Positions 57,501 to 64,000 of a DNA stretch of 64,000 nucleotides are shown piece by piece. The notes under the pieces are model-generated. The model ran no database searches. It saw only the letters and a list, made by a program, of their open reading frames with translations, and was not told the origin of the DNA. Both the position numbers and the translations under genes were made by a program. Position 1 is the stretch's first letter, and each line of letters begins with the position of its first letter. The stretch covers positions 163,384-227,383 of the forward strand of contig SSFR01000006.1 in assembly GCA_008015505.1 (NCBI GenBank), in the 5' to 3' direction. This DNA is from Pedobacter sp. (GTDB lineage Bacteria > Bacteroidota > Bacteroidia > Sphingobacteriales > Sphingobacteriaceae).

Positions 57501-59096
57501 ATGTACTCGAACGCGGTCAAAACGGTATGAATGACGTCCATGTTGATCACCGAATCGGGAGCCAATAGTTAGACGGGTAGTACCTTTAAAGGCATTTTCT
57601 TGAAGTGTCACATTCAGATTGAAGGCCAAATCTGCCCGGTTATTATCTGTTACTAGCTTAATATCACTAATCGATACGGGAAAGCCAGCAAGTTTTGCTT
57701 CACCCTCGTAACCGAGATAGTCAACCGTTAGGTAAGGCTCAACTGTTCGGATACGTAGCCCACGAAAACGTATGCCTTTGAAATGACCAATCGGCTGTTC
57801 ACTATCCCCAGCCTTCATTGTTGGACTCATATCAAAACGTCCATACAAATTGGCTTCGGGCTTAAACCGACCATGATCCAATAAGAGTTTTACATAGCTA
57901 TTTTCCTCTAACTCTACCTTAGCCTGCCACAACTTAAAATCCATTTTTCCCTTGGGTGACACACTAAGTTGATACCGATTATCACCAGTAATGATAGCCT
58001 CATAGCGCAAGGAGTCTGCCTCAGATACTGGCAAACCTATGCAACCTTTGAAACCAGCCTTCACCAGCAGACTAGCTTCCAACCCAACCTGAAACTCGTC
58101 CACCGAAAATTTCCATCCCGACGCATTCCCTTCCTCATAAGGCAGAATATTTTTGGCATACAATAAGCCTGTCAAACCATTATTATCTAGAATCAAATTG
58201 GTGGTTCCAAAACTTAAACGATGCCCTCCACGACGCTCAAAAGCCTGGGGCAACATCACCTCAGCTGATTGAATATAGACCCCACGCCACAGATTCGTAT
58301 TCGGAAAAGTCATATGGCGCAAGGCGTACCCAACTGGAAAAACCACCTCCGGACTATTACGTACATCACTAAAATCAAATGTGGCATTACTCACCGTAAA
58401 AACAAAGCCATCCAAACTGGCCAACTGAAACTTTGGCAAATTCAAGCTCACCAAAATATCGTTCCAATCACTCACTTTAGTTTGAAAAGAGCCCTTCACC
58501 TTTTGATTCTCATCGGCAATCACCTGCCCCACGGCATCACAAGGCAACAACATGTTTCGCGAAAAAATAACATCGGCTGCAATGCCTAGTCCTTTAAAGC
58601 CCTTGCAATCAATGCTCAAATAAGTCTGGTCACCTGTAGTTTGACCATTAATCGGGTTAAAATCTCCCTTGAGAATGAGCTGCCCCTGACCTCCGGCAAT
58701 ATTAATCGGGACATTGCCTAGTAGCACTAATTTCCCCTCACCTATAATTTTACCACTATGCGACATTTTTAGTCCTGTCACACCAAAAAATAGGGTTTTC
58801 GGATTTTGAGGGATATCGATGCGTGCAAAAACTGTTAACTCAATATGGGTTTTGTGAGAAATGAAGCTGCTCACCGCCAATTTATAGGTGACATTGTTAA
58901 TTGTTTCTTTTATACCAACAGGCAACTCATTCAAATCCTCGGGAGTGAGCAGCTTCAGCCAACGTTTATTATCGTCTACCTTTTGTACCGCGATTTGAGC
59001 TTGCTCTCTCAGTCGGGTACTATCAGAGGATTGGGCATGAGTTTTGATGCTGAAAACTAGAACAATGAAGATGAGACAGAGGATGAAGCGTTGCAT
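54597..59096 (-). CDS. Very large secreted beta-rich protein of unknown function
   Basis: 1499 residues with a clear signal peptide (FILCLIFIVLVFSIKTHAQ). The long middle (about 60-1050) is beta-strand and glycine rich, with recurring pairs such as DLGAGIPLAPPLKVQGFAGG and VKVNLWF-type strands, interrupted by a short helical piece (about 690-750, EEAVNKQLEGLSDVARLNKIEIL). No catalytic motif and no recognisable T9SS tail was found. It resembles an extended solenoid or barrel-like assembly protein, but no family is named with confidence. It is the core of the operon by size; 149 bp of AT-rich sequence separates it from the fibronectin gene downstream. Confidence 0.75.
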   Translation of the reverse strand: MQRFILCLIFIVLVFSIKTHAQSSDSTRLREQAQIAVQKVDDNKRWLKLLTPEDLNELPVGIKETINNVTYKLAVSSFISHKTHIELTVFARIDIPQNPKTLFFGVTGLKMSHSGKIIGEGKLVLLGNVPINIAGGQGQLILKGDFNPINGQTTGDQTYLSIDCKGFKGLGIAADVIFSRNMLLPCDAVGQVIADENQKVKGSFQTKVSDWNDILVSLNLPKFQLASLDGFVFTVSNATFDFSDVRNSPEVVFPVGYALRHMTFPNTNLWRGVYIQSAEVMLPQAFERRGGHRLSFGTTNLILDNNGLTGLLYAKNILPYEEGNASGWKFSVDEFQVGLEASLLVKAGFKGCIGLPVSEADSLRYEAIITGDNRYQLSVSPKGKMDFKLWQAKVELEENSYVKLLLDHGRFKPEANLYGRFDMSPTMKAGDSEQPIGHFKGIRFRGLRIRTVEPYLTVDYLGYEGEAKLAGFPVSISDIKLVTDNNRADLAFNLNVTLQENAFKGTTRLTIGSRFGDQHGRHSYRFDRVRVHAIELKNVKIPGIVTLDGKVDFMNDDPIYGQGFAGGINAKFDILGKAEVQMRCVFGHSTFRYWFMDGKADLGAGIPLAPPLKVQGFAGGAYYRMRKSGVASGMMDKLRPNYIPDRMMNFGFKAGILFSVVNRSVVDGVAEFEAAFNANGGMKYVGLFGNARFMSKLSGAIGDATKVLAQAEEAVNKQLEGLSDVARLNKIEILEKIKLNTPSIASKSIPMEDVGGVSAYVGMLYDFNNKTFHANFDVYVNVLGGLMQGVGDRYRAGWAVMHFDPSDWYVHMGTPTDPIGLRFGIGGFGITTKSYFMLGSQISGSPSPPQEVIDILKADAQQLDYMRDLNALGTGRGIAFGSRLSVETGDITFLILYAKFNAGLGFDLMLKQYSNAHCKGSSGPLGINGWYANAQAYAYLQGELGVKVNLWFIKTRIPIIQGATAALVQAQLPNPSWFQGYLGVKVDVLGGLIRGNMRFKLTIGDQCEIIRDNPNPVGIDVISDFSPQETQQAVDVFTAPQVALNFSVDKDISIDGEGGTKVYRVVLEHFTMEEESAFGLRPIKGEVEWNRAKDVATFYSKDVLPALAKVKASVKVSFKEQKGGIWQTVYMNGKKAEESRVLQLTTGGAPETIPLKNIKYSWPVVGQRNFYREENKQQGVIQLKRGQPDLFQVVGFDQEFLLEPKNGNSAAIPMMYDKDSKQLRFDVAQVKGDVEYELSLISKPLGQGGKVSDVSLKSQQQLHGNEGDTINIIRAKAQEVKRDDLGKVILSYSFRSSQYGTFEQKMKSQQYGKSIWRKIISDVITLQQRIADAEYFDLHDLKGSEYTNNQPLVQPVALLDDDYFMKDIHPLNYKNYPVAKTIHLSRDTSVLGFVPFRALPVMNGYLSLVEQERVNDPLVKFNLPYLYDLPRIYKTDFHDLQNQVVNRFLGKPEQAHYSWLIHGQFPFIRGGHYKVNYQYVLPDGKKGSSYLVSYQNAIK

Positions 59097-59120
59097 AGGT
59101 AGGTGGTTAGAGGAAGAGTT

Positions 59121-59720
59121 TTATTTTTTGATTTTGTATTCAACTATTGCCGAACCTAAGATCATACTCGACAAACCACTTTCTTTAAGTATCTCTTTAA
59201 TCGTTGCTCTAGAGGCTAAAGAAATGCGCCTATCCTCCATTCCTTTATTTGTACTCTTCCTAAACTGATCTGGTGTACAGTTTAATGCAAAAATTTCTAT
59301 CGTAGCAGTAAGCGCATCATTTTTCTGGGGAGACATCGGATTTATTATTTTTTTCAAAATCTCTGCTTTCAAACTTCTAGTCCTCCCAGCAGCTTCCTTA
59401 TTAAAATAAACATGCCCTTTATCATTATCCATAATAATGTAAAACCCTTTCGTTCCCATAGGAATATTTTCCCACGAGAGATGAGGACGGTTGATTTTAT
59501 TCTCCCTCAATAAATCATGATCCACTACCATATCCTTAAACGTATCAGATGTAATTGTGAATTTTTTCTCCACTTGATCTGGTCCAGTTAATGGCTTGAC
59601 TACTCCTTTTTTCCCTCCACTTTTCCCTGAGGTTGGACTAGCTGTGTCTTTTTTGCAACCGATACCAAATAAACTAATCAGCGTAATGCCCAAAACGGCT
59701 TTTTTTAGATTGTTTTTCAT
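59121..59720 (-). CDS. Degenerate PEBP-like (YbhB/YbcL) lipoprotein
   Basis: 199 residues. The signal ends in the lipobox GIGC (Cys22). The mature part resembles the phosphatidylethanolamine-binding protein family: FTITSDTFKDM, LSWENIPMGTKGFYIIMDND, a shortened loop to HVYFN, then IEIFALN and a closing LGSAIVEYKIK. The usual DPD is DND, the HW pair is HV, and the GPxPP loop is missing, so the phosphate-binding site is probably altered. Lies 24 bp before the 1499-residue gene. A 19-bp tandem duplication spans the start codon. Confidence 0.65.
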   Translation of the reverse strand: MKNNLKKAVLGITLISLFGIGCKKDTASPTSGKSGGKKGVVKPLTGPDQVEKKFTITSDTFKDMVVDHDLLRENKINRPHLSWENIPMGTKGFYIIMDNDKGHVYFNKEAAGRTRSLKAEILKKIINPMSPQKNDALTATIEIFALNCTPDQFRKSTNKGMEDRRISLASRATIKEILKESGLSSMILGSAIVEYKIKK

Positions 59721-59738
59721 TTTTTGGATTGTTTTTCA
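59701..59738 (-). repeat. 19-bp tandem duplication across a start codon
   Basis: Two adjacent copies (59701-59719 and 59720-59738) of a 19-base unit differ at one position (A versus G). One copy encodes the first codons of the PEBP-like lipoprotein, the other lies in its leader. Confidence 0.85.
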
Positions 59739-59789
59739 AATAATTTGTATTTAGGGCTTAATTGTAAAACAGCTTCGTAATGAGTCTTT

Positions 59790-61562
59790 TTAATAGGCCA
59801 CCTTGGTAATCAAAAGTTTACTCGGACCATCAAATCTAACATCTTGGTTTTCATAGAATTGATGAATTAAATAAGCCACCCTACTTTCTTGATCAATTAG
59901 TGGTACATTGACTTGGGAAAAGCTAAAGCGAACCTGATCAGCCGCATTATTAAACAGATCACTTTTTAATTGAACCAAGGTGCTTTCTTTTTCCTTTCTT
60001 AAGGTGAGTATATAATATTGAGCACCCGCACCTACCAAGTATTTCAGCTCAGCACCTTGATCATCCAATAAAGTAAATCTTAACTTATGACGACTAGTTT
60101 GAATAGTGAATACCTTTCTATTTTTTGGATGAAAGCTCTCCCCATCTAACTGGGCGACAAATAGCTGACTATAGGTAGTCGGTTGTGGATAAACCCCCTC
60201 ACTTTTTGCTTTGATTGTCCAAATATCCTCTCCATGTTGCCTGATCTCATCAGCTTGGTAAACAAAATCAAGTGGACTATCATTCCCAAAAACTTTTCCT
60301 TTCGACTCACCAATAACTAACTCTTTATTCCCTCTTTCATCAATACGTAGTACCTCAAAAAATGTTTTTAAGAGCCCCTCCCGCCTATAGTTTAAAAAAA
60401 CTAGCTTATCATCCTTAGCATAGCATTGTAGAGGGAATATGGTATTTTTATAACTTTTATCATCCCCATGATAGATTGTTGTTTTCCACTTCAAGCTACC
60501 AGCCTGATCTAAATAGATCACATCAAAAGCAGTAGATTCACTTCCCTGTATCTCTTTTGGAGCTTTATGATCATAACCAAAAACAGATACAAATCCCACT
60601 GGTTGCCCATTTCTGCCATATACTTCCTTATTGAGAATAATAGGCCTTCGTGAAAACAGTGTGGTAAAATCAGTGATACCAACTACATTCCCTCTAGCAT
60701 TTGCCACGGCAAGTCGGTAGTTCCGCTGATCTTTTTTGTCTGTTTGATTCACCAAGAACCAAAAGGGCATATATTGACCGTTTCCTTTATTAAAAGACTC
60801 TGCGATATAAGTACAGCCGTTCAACCGTTCAATCTGATTTAATAAACTCACCTTCTCCTTAGTCGGATGAATCGTAAAACCATATATTACTGGCTCAACG
60901 CCATCATGCTGATAGCGCTTTATCGTACGAACCAAGTAATGCGGTGCCTTTGGATTACCTAGCCAATTTTCACTCTCTATACCAACCTCAGTAGAAAGTG
61001 TATCACCGATATGTGGTAGATCCGGAAACAAGTTATTATATGTCCTCAGATTGAATTTAAGAAATTGCTCACCATCCTTGAGACCATCTACCCCACGCGA
61101 GTTGAGCGAAGCTATGTTGCCACTAAATTTGCCAATATGTAGTATTGTATCCGCATAAAAAGGCGAGGAATGAAACAAATGATTGACATCTTGCTTAACC
61201 TTCAGATTATCATCTAGCCGTATCTCACGAACAGTCGTAAAAGTATGCGGTGCATAACCAAAATTATTGATATTAAAACTGTTCATTAACTTTCCCAATT
61301 TGCTTTTTTCTCTGTGTTTGTTCATCAAATCTGCAAAAGACTGCTTTCCTATGGCCCACAGCTGGGCTTTGACTTCACCGTACAAATAAAAATTTATCTC
61401 CGACTCATTTGCATTTCTATACCATCCAAGCTGGTATGGCCCCTCACCTAATCCTGATACAGGAATGATTACGTGTTTGATAATTTGTCCGCTGGCTATG
61501 GTACCACTAAGCACAAAAACTAGTAGAGAGACATAATGACAACAAAATTTAAATAAATTCAT
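59790..61562 (-). CDS. Secreted protein, possible beta-propeller
   Basis: 590 residues with a signal peptide ending TIASGQ. No family recognised. Repeating blade-like motifs of the kind hydrophobic-strand, D..G, then a tryptophan or lysine strand (YLDQAGSLKWKTTIY, RIDERGNKELVIG, LVQLKSDLFNNAA) suggest a beta-propeller (inference). No sorting tail or catalytic motif. Flanked by the lipoprotein gene 40 bp upstream and the PEBP-like gene 69 bp downstream, in one direction. Confidence 0.7.
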   Translation of the reverse strand: MNLFKFCCHYVSLLVFVLSGTIASGQIIKHVIIPVSGLGEGPYQLGWYRNANESEINFYLYGEVKAQLWAIGKQSFADLMNKHREKSKLGKLMNSFNINNFGYAPHTFTTVREIRLDDNLKVKQDVNHLFHSSPFYADTILHIGKFSGNIASLNSRGVDGLKDGEQFLKFNLRTYNNLFPDLPHIGDTLSTEVGIESENWLGNPKAPHYLVRTIKRYQHDGVEPVIYGFTIHPTKEKVSLLNQIERLNGCTYIAESFNKGNGQYMPFWFLVNQTDKKDQRNYRLAVANARGNVVGITDFTTLFSRRPIILNKEVYGRNGQPVGFVSVFGYDHKAPKEIQGSESTAFDVIYLDQAGSLKWKTTIYHGDDKSYKNTIFPLQCYAKDDKLVFLNYRREGLLKTFFEVLRIDERGNKELVIGESKGKVFGNDSPLDFVYQADEIRQHGEDIWTIKAKSEGVYPQPTTYSQLFVAQLDGESFHPKNRKVFTIQTSRHKLRFTLLDDQGAELKYLVGAGAQYYILTLRKEKESTLVQLKSDLFNNAADQVRFSFSQVNVPLIDQESRVAYLIHQFYENQDVRFDGPSKLLITKVAY

Positions 61563-61602
61563 TTTTATTATTTTTTAATTATTTGTTAATTATATTTTTT
61601 TA

Positions 61603-62319
61603 TTAATGCAGGAGGGCATTATCCTTCTTTTCTTCCTTAATCCACTTATCATTCAGCCCCCTGAGGTAAATACTCTCGTAGTATTCCTTTTTGTTGGTAA
61701 AACGCTTGCCATAGGCTGCCGTATCCTTGTGCGATTGCTTATTAAAATCTCCCCAGCCAACGCCTTCAAAATGATACGTAAAAAACGCTTCGTTGATTTG
61801 CCATACTCCGTCTTTGTCTTTTTTCAGATAGCCTTTAAAGATGTTGTCTACTGCTATTTCATTGAATTGCTCAATATTCAGTGGAACTCGAACATCTGAT
61901 TGATAATAATCTCGAGGAAGAACATAATGCCCACTACCAAAAAAGAAATACCATTTACCTTTTACTTTAGCCCCATGAAAATAGTCCATCCCGTCACTAG
62001 GAGACCAACGATCAGACTGATAGCTTAAGGCCATCATACATCGATCCATCTCCCGATTGAAACAGACCAGACTATCTAAATACCATTTGTTATCTACGTA
62101 AAGAGAATAAAAGCCCAAACGATTATCAGCCCAAAGTTGAATACTATCTCTAGCGGCATTCCATACATACTCATATTCTTTAGCACCTACTTGCTTCATA
62201 GAGTATTGTTTATATAGACTTCTTTTCCGTATAGCTTCTTTATGCTTATTTTCCTTACAAGAAAATAATAGGCACAGTAATAACATTACAGCCGATACTT
62301 TAGTTCCTAGTTCTAACAT
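61603..62319 (-). CDS. Hypothetical lipoprotein overlapping the lipase-like gene
   Basis: 238 residues with a lipobox (LFSC, Cys about 21). The mature protein is rich in Tyr, Trp, Asp and Lys, has no recognised domain and ends in a charged tail. Its ATG lies 20 bases inside the end of the lipase-like gene, so the two are probably co-translated. By position it could be a partner or protective protein of the lipase-like product (inference). Confidence 0.7.
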   Translation of the reverse strand: MLELGTKVSAVMLLLCLLFSCKENKHKEAIRKRSLYKQYSMKQVGAKEYEYVWNAARDSIQLWADNRLGFYSLYVDNKWYLDSLVCFNREMDRCMMALSYQSDRWSPSDGMDYFHGAKVKGKWYFFFGSGHYVLPRDYYQSDVRVPLNIEQFNEIAVDNIFKGYLKKDKDGVWQINEAFFTYHFEGVGWGDFNKQSHKDTAAYGKRFTNKKEYYESIYLRGLNDKWIKEEKKDNALLH

Positions 62320-64000
62320 AGCCCTTTTTCCCTTTCGGAATTTTTGAAAATATCCATTTATAATTCTCTATCGAATGACTTTGTAAAAAACCCTTTGGCT
62401 CACTATCTGGTATAAAAATTCGGCCACCTTTTTCTATATTTTGCCTATCTAACTCCGGCAACCCTCTCACAGCACACTGCGGCGCCACCCCATCCTGCTG
62501 ATGAATCGGATCTTCTCCCGGTTCGCCTAGGTTACTACCGTACTGCCATACTTCTTCGAAAGCATCTAGGTCAATTTCCCCACTGCAAGCATTCTCCGGA
62601 GCAATAACATAAAACCGACCAAAGGGCACTTTACCTTTCAATGCATCGGTAATTCCAAGTGCATAAGCATAACCCATACTGTGAGCTACAATATCCAGCG
62701 TGTCGATGATATTATCCCCGGCATCTCTGCGAGTTCGTATTTTCTGGCTTTGAATATCGGCTAGAAGTGCTGCTCCAGCTTTCTGTCCATTCATTCGACG
62801 CTCATTGAAGCCTGCTTCGTTGGCCTCTGTATTGAGTTTACCCCCAACATATTCCGAATTCATTCGCACCATGGTAGCGGCTGCTCCTATAGCTGGTGGA
62901 GGAAGAGATTCACTTGTAAATTTCTCCATACTACCGACATATTTAATGGCAAACTCTGATAAGCGAGAGGGGAGGGGACCAATGGTATGCTTAGCACTAT
63001 TATAAAAGCTTAACATATTCTGATGGTTCGATGTACGGATACCATGATGCCCATCGGCATACAATACGGTCCCAGATCTGAGTTGATTGCTAAATTGCTT
63101 ATCCACACCATCCCAATAGCTGTGCCGATCATTTGTTGCAACAACATTATCGGAATCAGACTCCTCTGGGTAACCTGACCGATAGCCATTAACAAATAAA
63201 GCCAAATGCTTCGGACCTCCAGTAATTTGTTCTTTGACTTCGGAATTTGTGCTACAGCGATCGCGCACACGAAGCCCGTCCTTGGTCAATCCCGATAGAT
63301 TCAACGAGTTTAACACCTGATCCATTTTGGCTGGAACCGTATAACTAATGGTATACTGCTTGTACTGACACCCATCATTCAGCTCTTCTAGGATGAATAC
63401 CTTCACTTTCCCACGATAGCTTGTTGTGTGGATGTACAATTCCTTGGTCTGCTGGTTTTCGTAGCCCAAGAACTTCCCCTTTTCAATTTTTGCTAGAAAA
63501 AGTACATCATTCGCATTTTTATAAACATACAAAGCACCATTGGGATAGGTCTTGTTGATCTTGCTTGCATCGTATATAAATTGCTTGATCTGCGCATCCG
63601 CAACCTTCACTGGATAACCACTCGGAGAAATGTATAATTCTGTCCCTAAATAAGCCGTACTTGTTGCACTTGATTCACGTTTGGCACTCAGTTTATCTTT
63701 AAAACCTTCCAATGCCTTTTTTGCACGTTCTATAGTACCTGGACTACTTTTTTGCTGTAATATCTCATCCCCCGCCGAAGCTAAAATCTCTGTCTTCAAT
63801 ACTTCTGCATCGGCCAAAAGGGATTTTCGATCCTCCTTTGACAAATTAACTTTATCGGCGTAGGCCCGAACTGAGCTGTCTAACTCATCGGTCAAAGCCA
63901 GTGCTTCCGCACGCTTGAACAGTCCTGATTTCAATTTCTCAAACATTTTGTCCAAAGTCTTCAACAAGGGCTTCAAATCTTTTACAATCGACACATCCAC
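62300..64000 (-). CDS. Lipase-like alpha/beta hydrolase domain protein, partial
   Basis: The frame is open at the right edge, so the N-terminus is outside; 566 C-terminal residues are seen. The first 110 residues are helical and charged (possible coiled coil), then a beta-rich part (about 115-255), and from about 265 an alpha/beta hydrolase-like domain: LALFVNGYRSGYP as the oxyanion strand, DIVAHSMGYAYALG as the nucleophile elbow (Ser in AHSMG, first Gly replaced by Ala) and a late QSHSIENY that may supply the His. A phospholipase or lipase activity is possible. The first residue here may be an internal GTG. Its end overlaps the lipoprotein gene. Confidence 0.7.
   Translation of the reverse strand: MDVSIVKDLKPLLKTLDKMFEKLKSGLFKRAEALALTDELDSSVRAYADKVNLSKEDRKSLLADAEVLKTEILASAGDEILQQKSSPGTIERAKKALEGFKDKLSAKRESSATSTAYLGTELYISPSGYPVKVADAQIKQFIYDASKINKTYPNGALYVYKNANDVLFLAKIEKGKFLGYENQQTKELYIHTTSYRGKVKVFILEELNDGCQYKQYTISYTVPAKMDQVLNSLNLSGLTKDGLRVRDRCSTNSEVKEQITGGPKHLALFVNGYRSGYPEESDSDNVVATNDRHSYWDGVDKQFSNQLRSGTVLYADGHHGIRTSNHQNMLSFYNSAKHTIGPLPSRLSEFAIKYVGSMEKFTSESLPPPAIGAAATMVRMNSEYVGGKLNTEANEAGFNERRMNGQKAGAALLADIQSQKIRTRRDAGDNIIDTLDIVAHSMGYAYALGITDALKGKVPFGRFYVIAPENACSGEIDLDAFEEVWQYGSNLGEPGEDPIHQQDGVAPQCAVRGLPELDRQNIEKGGRIFIPDSEPKGFLQSHSIENYKWIFSKIPKGKKGYVRTRN

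Noticed and set aside
1..64000. tRNA, rRNA and CRISPR arrays
   Set aside because: I looked for the T-loop motif, cloverleaf-like arms and spaced direct repeats on both strands and saw none that held up.

Overview
The window reads as chromosomal DNA of an AT-rich member of the Bacteroidota, most like the Sphingobacteriaceae. Seen directly: type A and type B secretion-system (T9SS/gliding) C-terminal domains, SprB-like repeats, a Rho with a long Ser/Thr/basic insert, PurS, a stand-alone B12-binding mutase subunit, and several candidate promoters of the Bacteroidota form TAnnTTTG. No rRNA, tRNA, CRISPR array or intact mobile element was found. Assignment below phylum is inference.

Layout. 1-4.6 kb: the tail of an EamA transporter, a serine hydrolase with a GH3 remnant, a YtxH/holin-like/unknown envelope cassette and an AI-2E-family permease. 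4.7-7.3 kb: nusB-yajC-B12-binding mutase subunit-enoyl-CoA hydratase, all leftward. 7.5-14.1 kb: dnaX facing purS-pssA, rho with a structured leader, yajQ and a Bcr/CflA-like exporter. 14.2-15.6 kb: a small accessory patch with an IS5-type transposase scrap and an orphan gene. 15.8-21.8 kb: nhaA, a trpD-F-B-A operon preceded by a classical Trp-codon leader peptide and attenuator, and pdxH. 21.8-24 kb: an ECF sigma factor, a membrane protein joining an anti-sigma-like cytoplasmic part to an HtrA-like periplasmic protease, and a divergent small lipoprotein. 24-30.6 kb: a TetR-controlled RND efflux operon with a visible operator. 30.7-34.6 kb: glpD-glpK-glpF. 34.7-42.1 kb: purB, an esterase-like lipoprotein, an M1 peptidase and a glycine-rich T9SS type B surface protein. 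42.1-49 kb: ilvE-ybbR-coaE-MBL nuclease-like operon, a G+C-rich intergenic repeat, a solitary HsdR-N-like nuclease fold and valS.

49.2-64 kb is the least explained part: at least seven leftward genes, tightly packed. Every one whose start is visible carries a Sec signal or lipobox. They are a lipase-like protein cut by the window edge, an overlapping lipoprotein, a 590-residue secreted protein, a degenerate PEBP-type lipoprotein, a 1499-residue secreted beta-rich protein, a fibronectin-III protein and an SprB-repeat protein with a T9SS tail. It looks like one exported cell-surface system of unknown function.

Of eight convergent gene junctions, seven have 15 bp or less between stop codons or overlap; only the eighth holds an intrinsic terminator. 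Several gene starts were moved inward from the longest open frame using ribosome-binding sites, signal peptides, family starts or promoter positions. All family calls are from reading the sequence and were not checked against databases.
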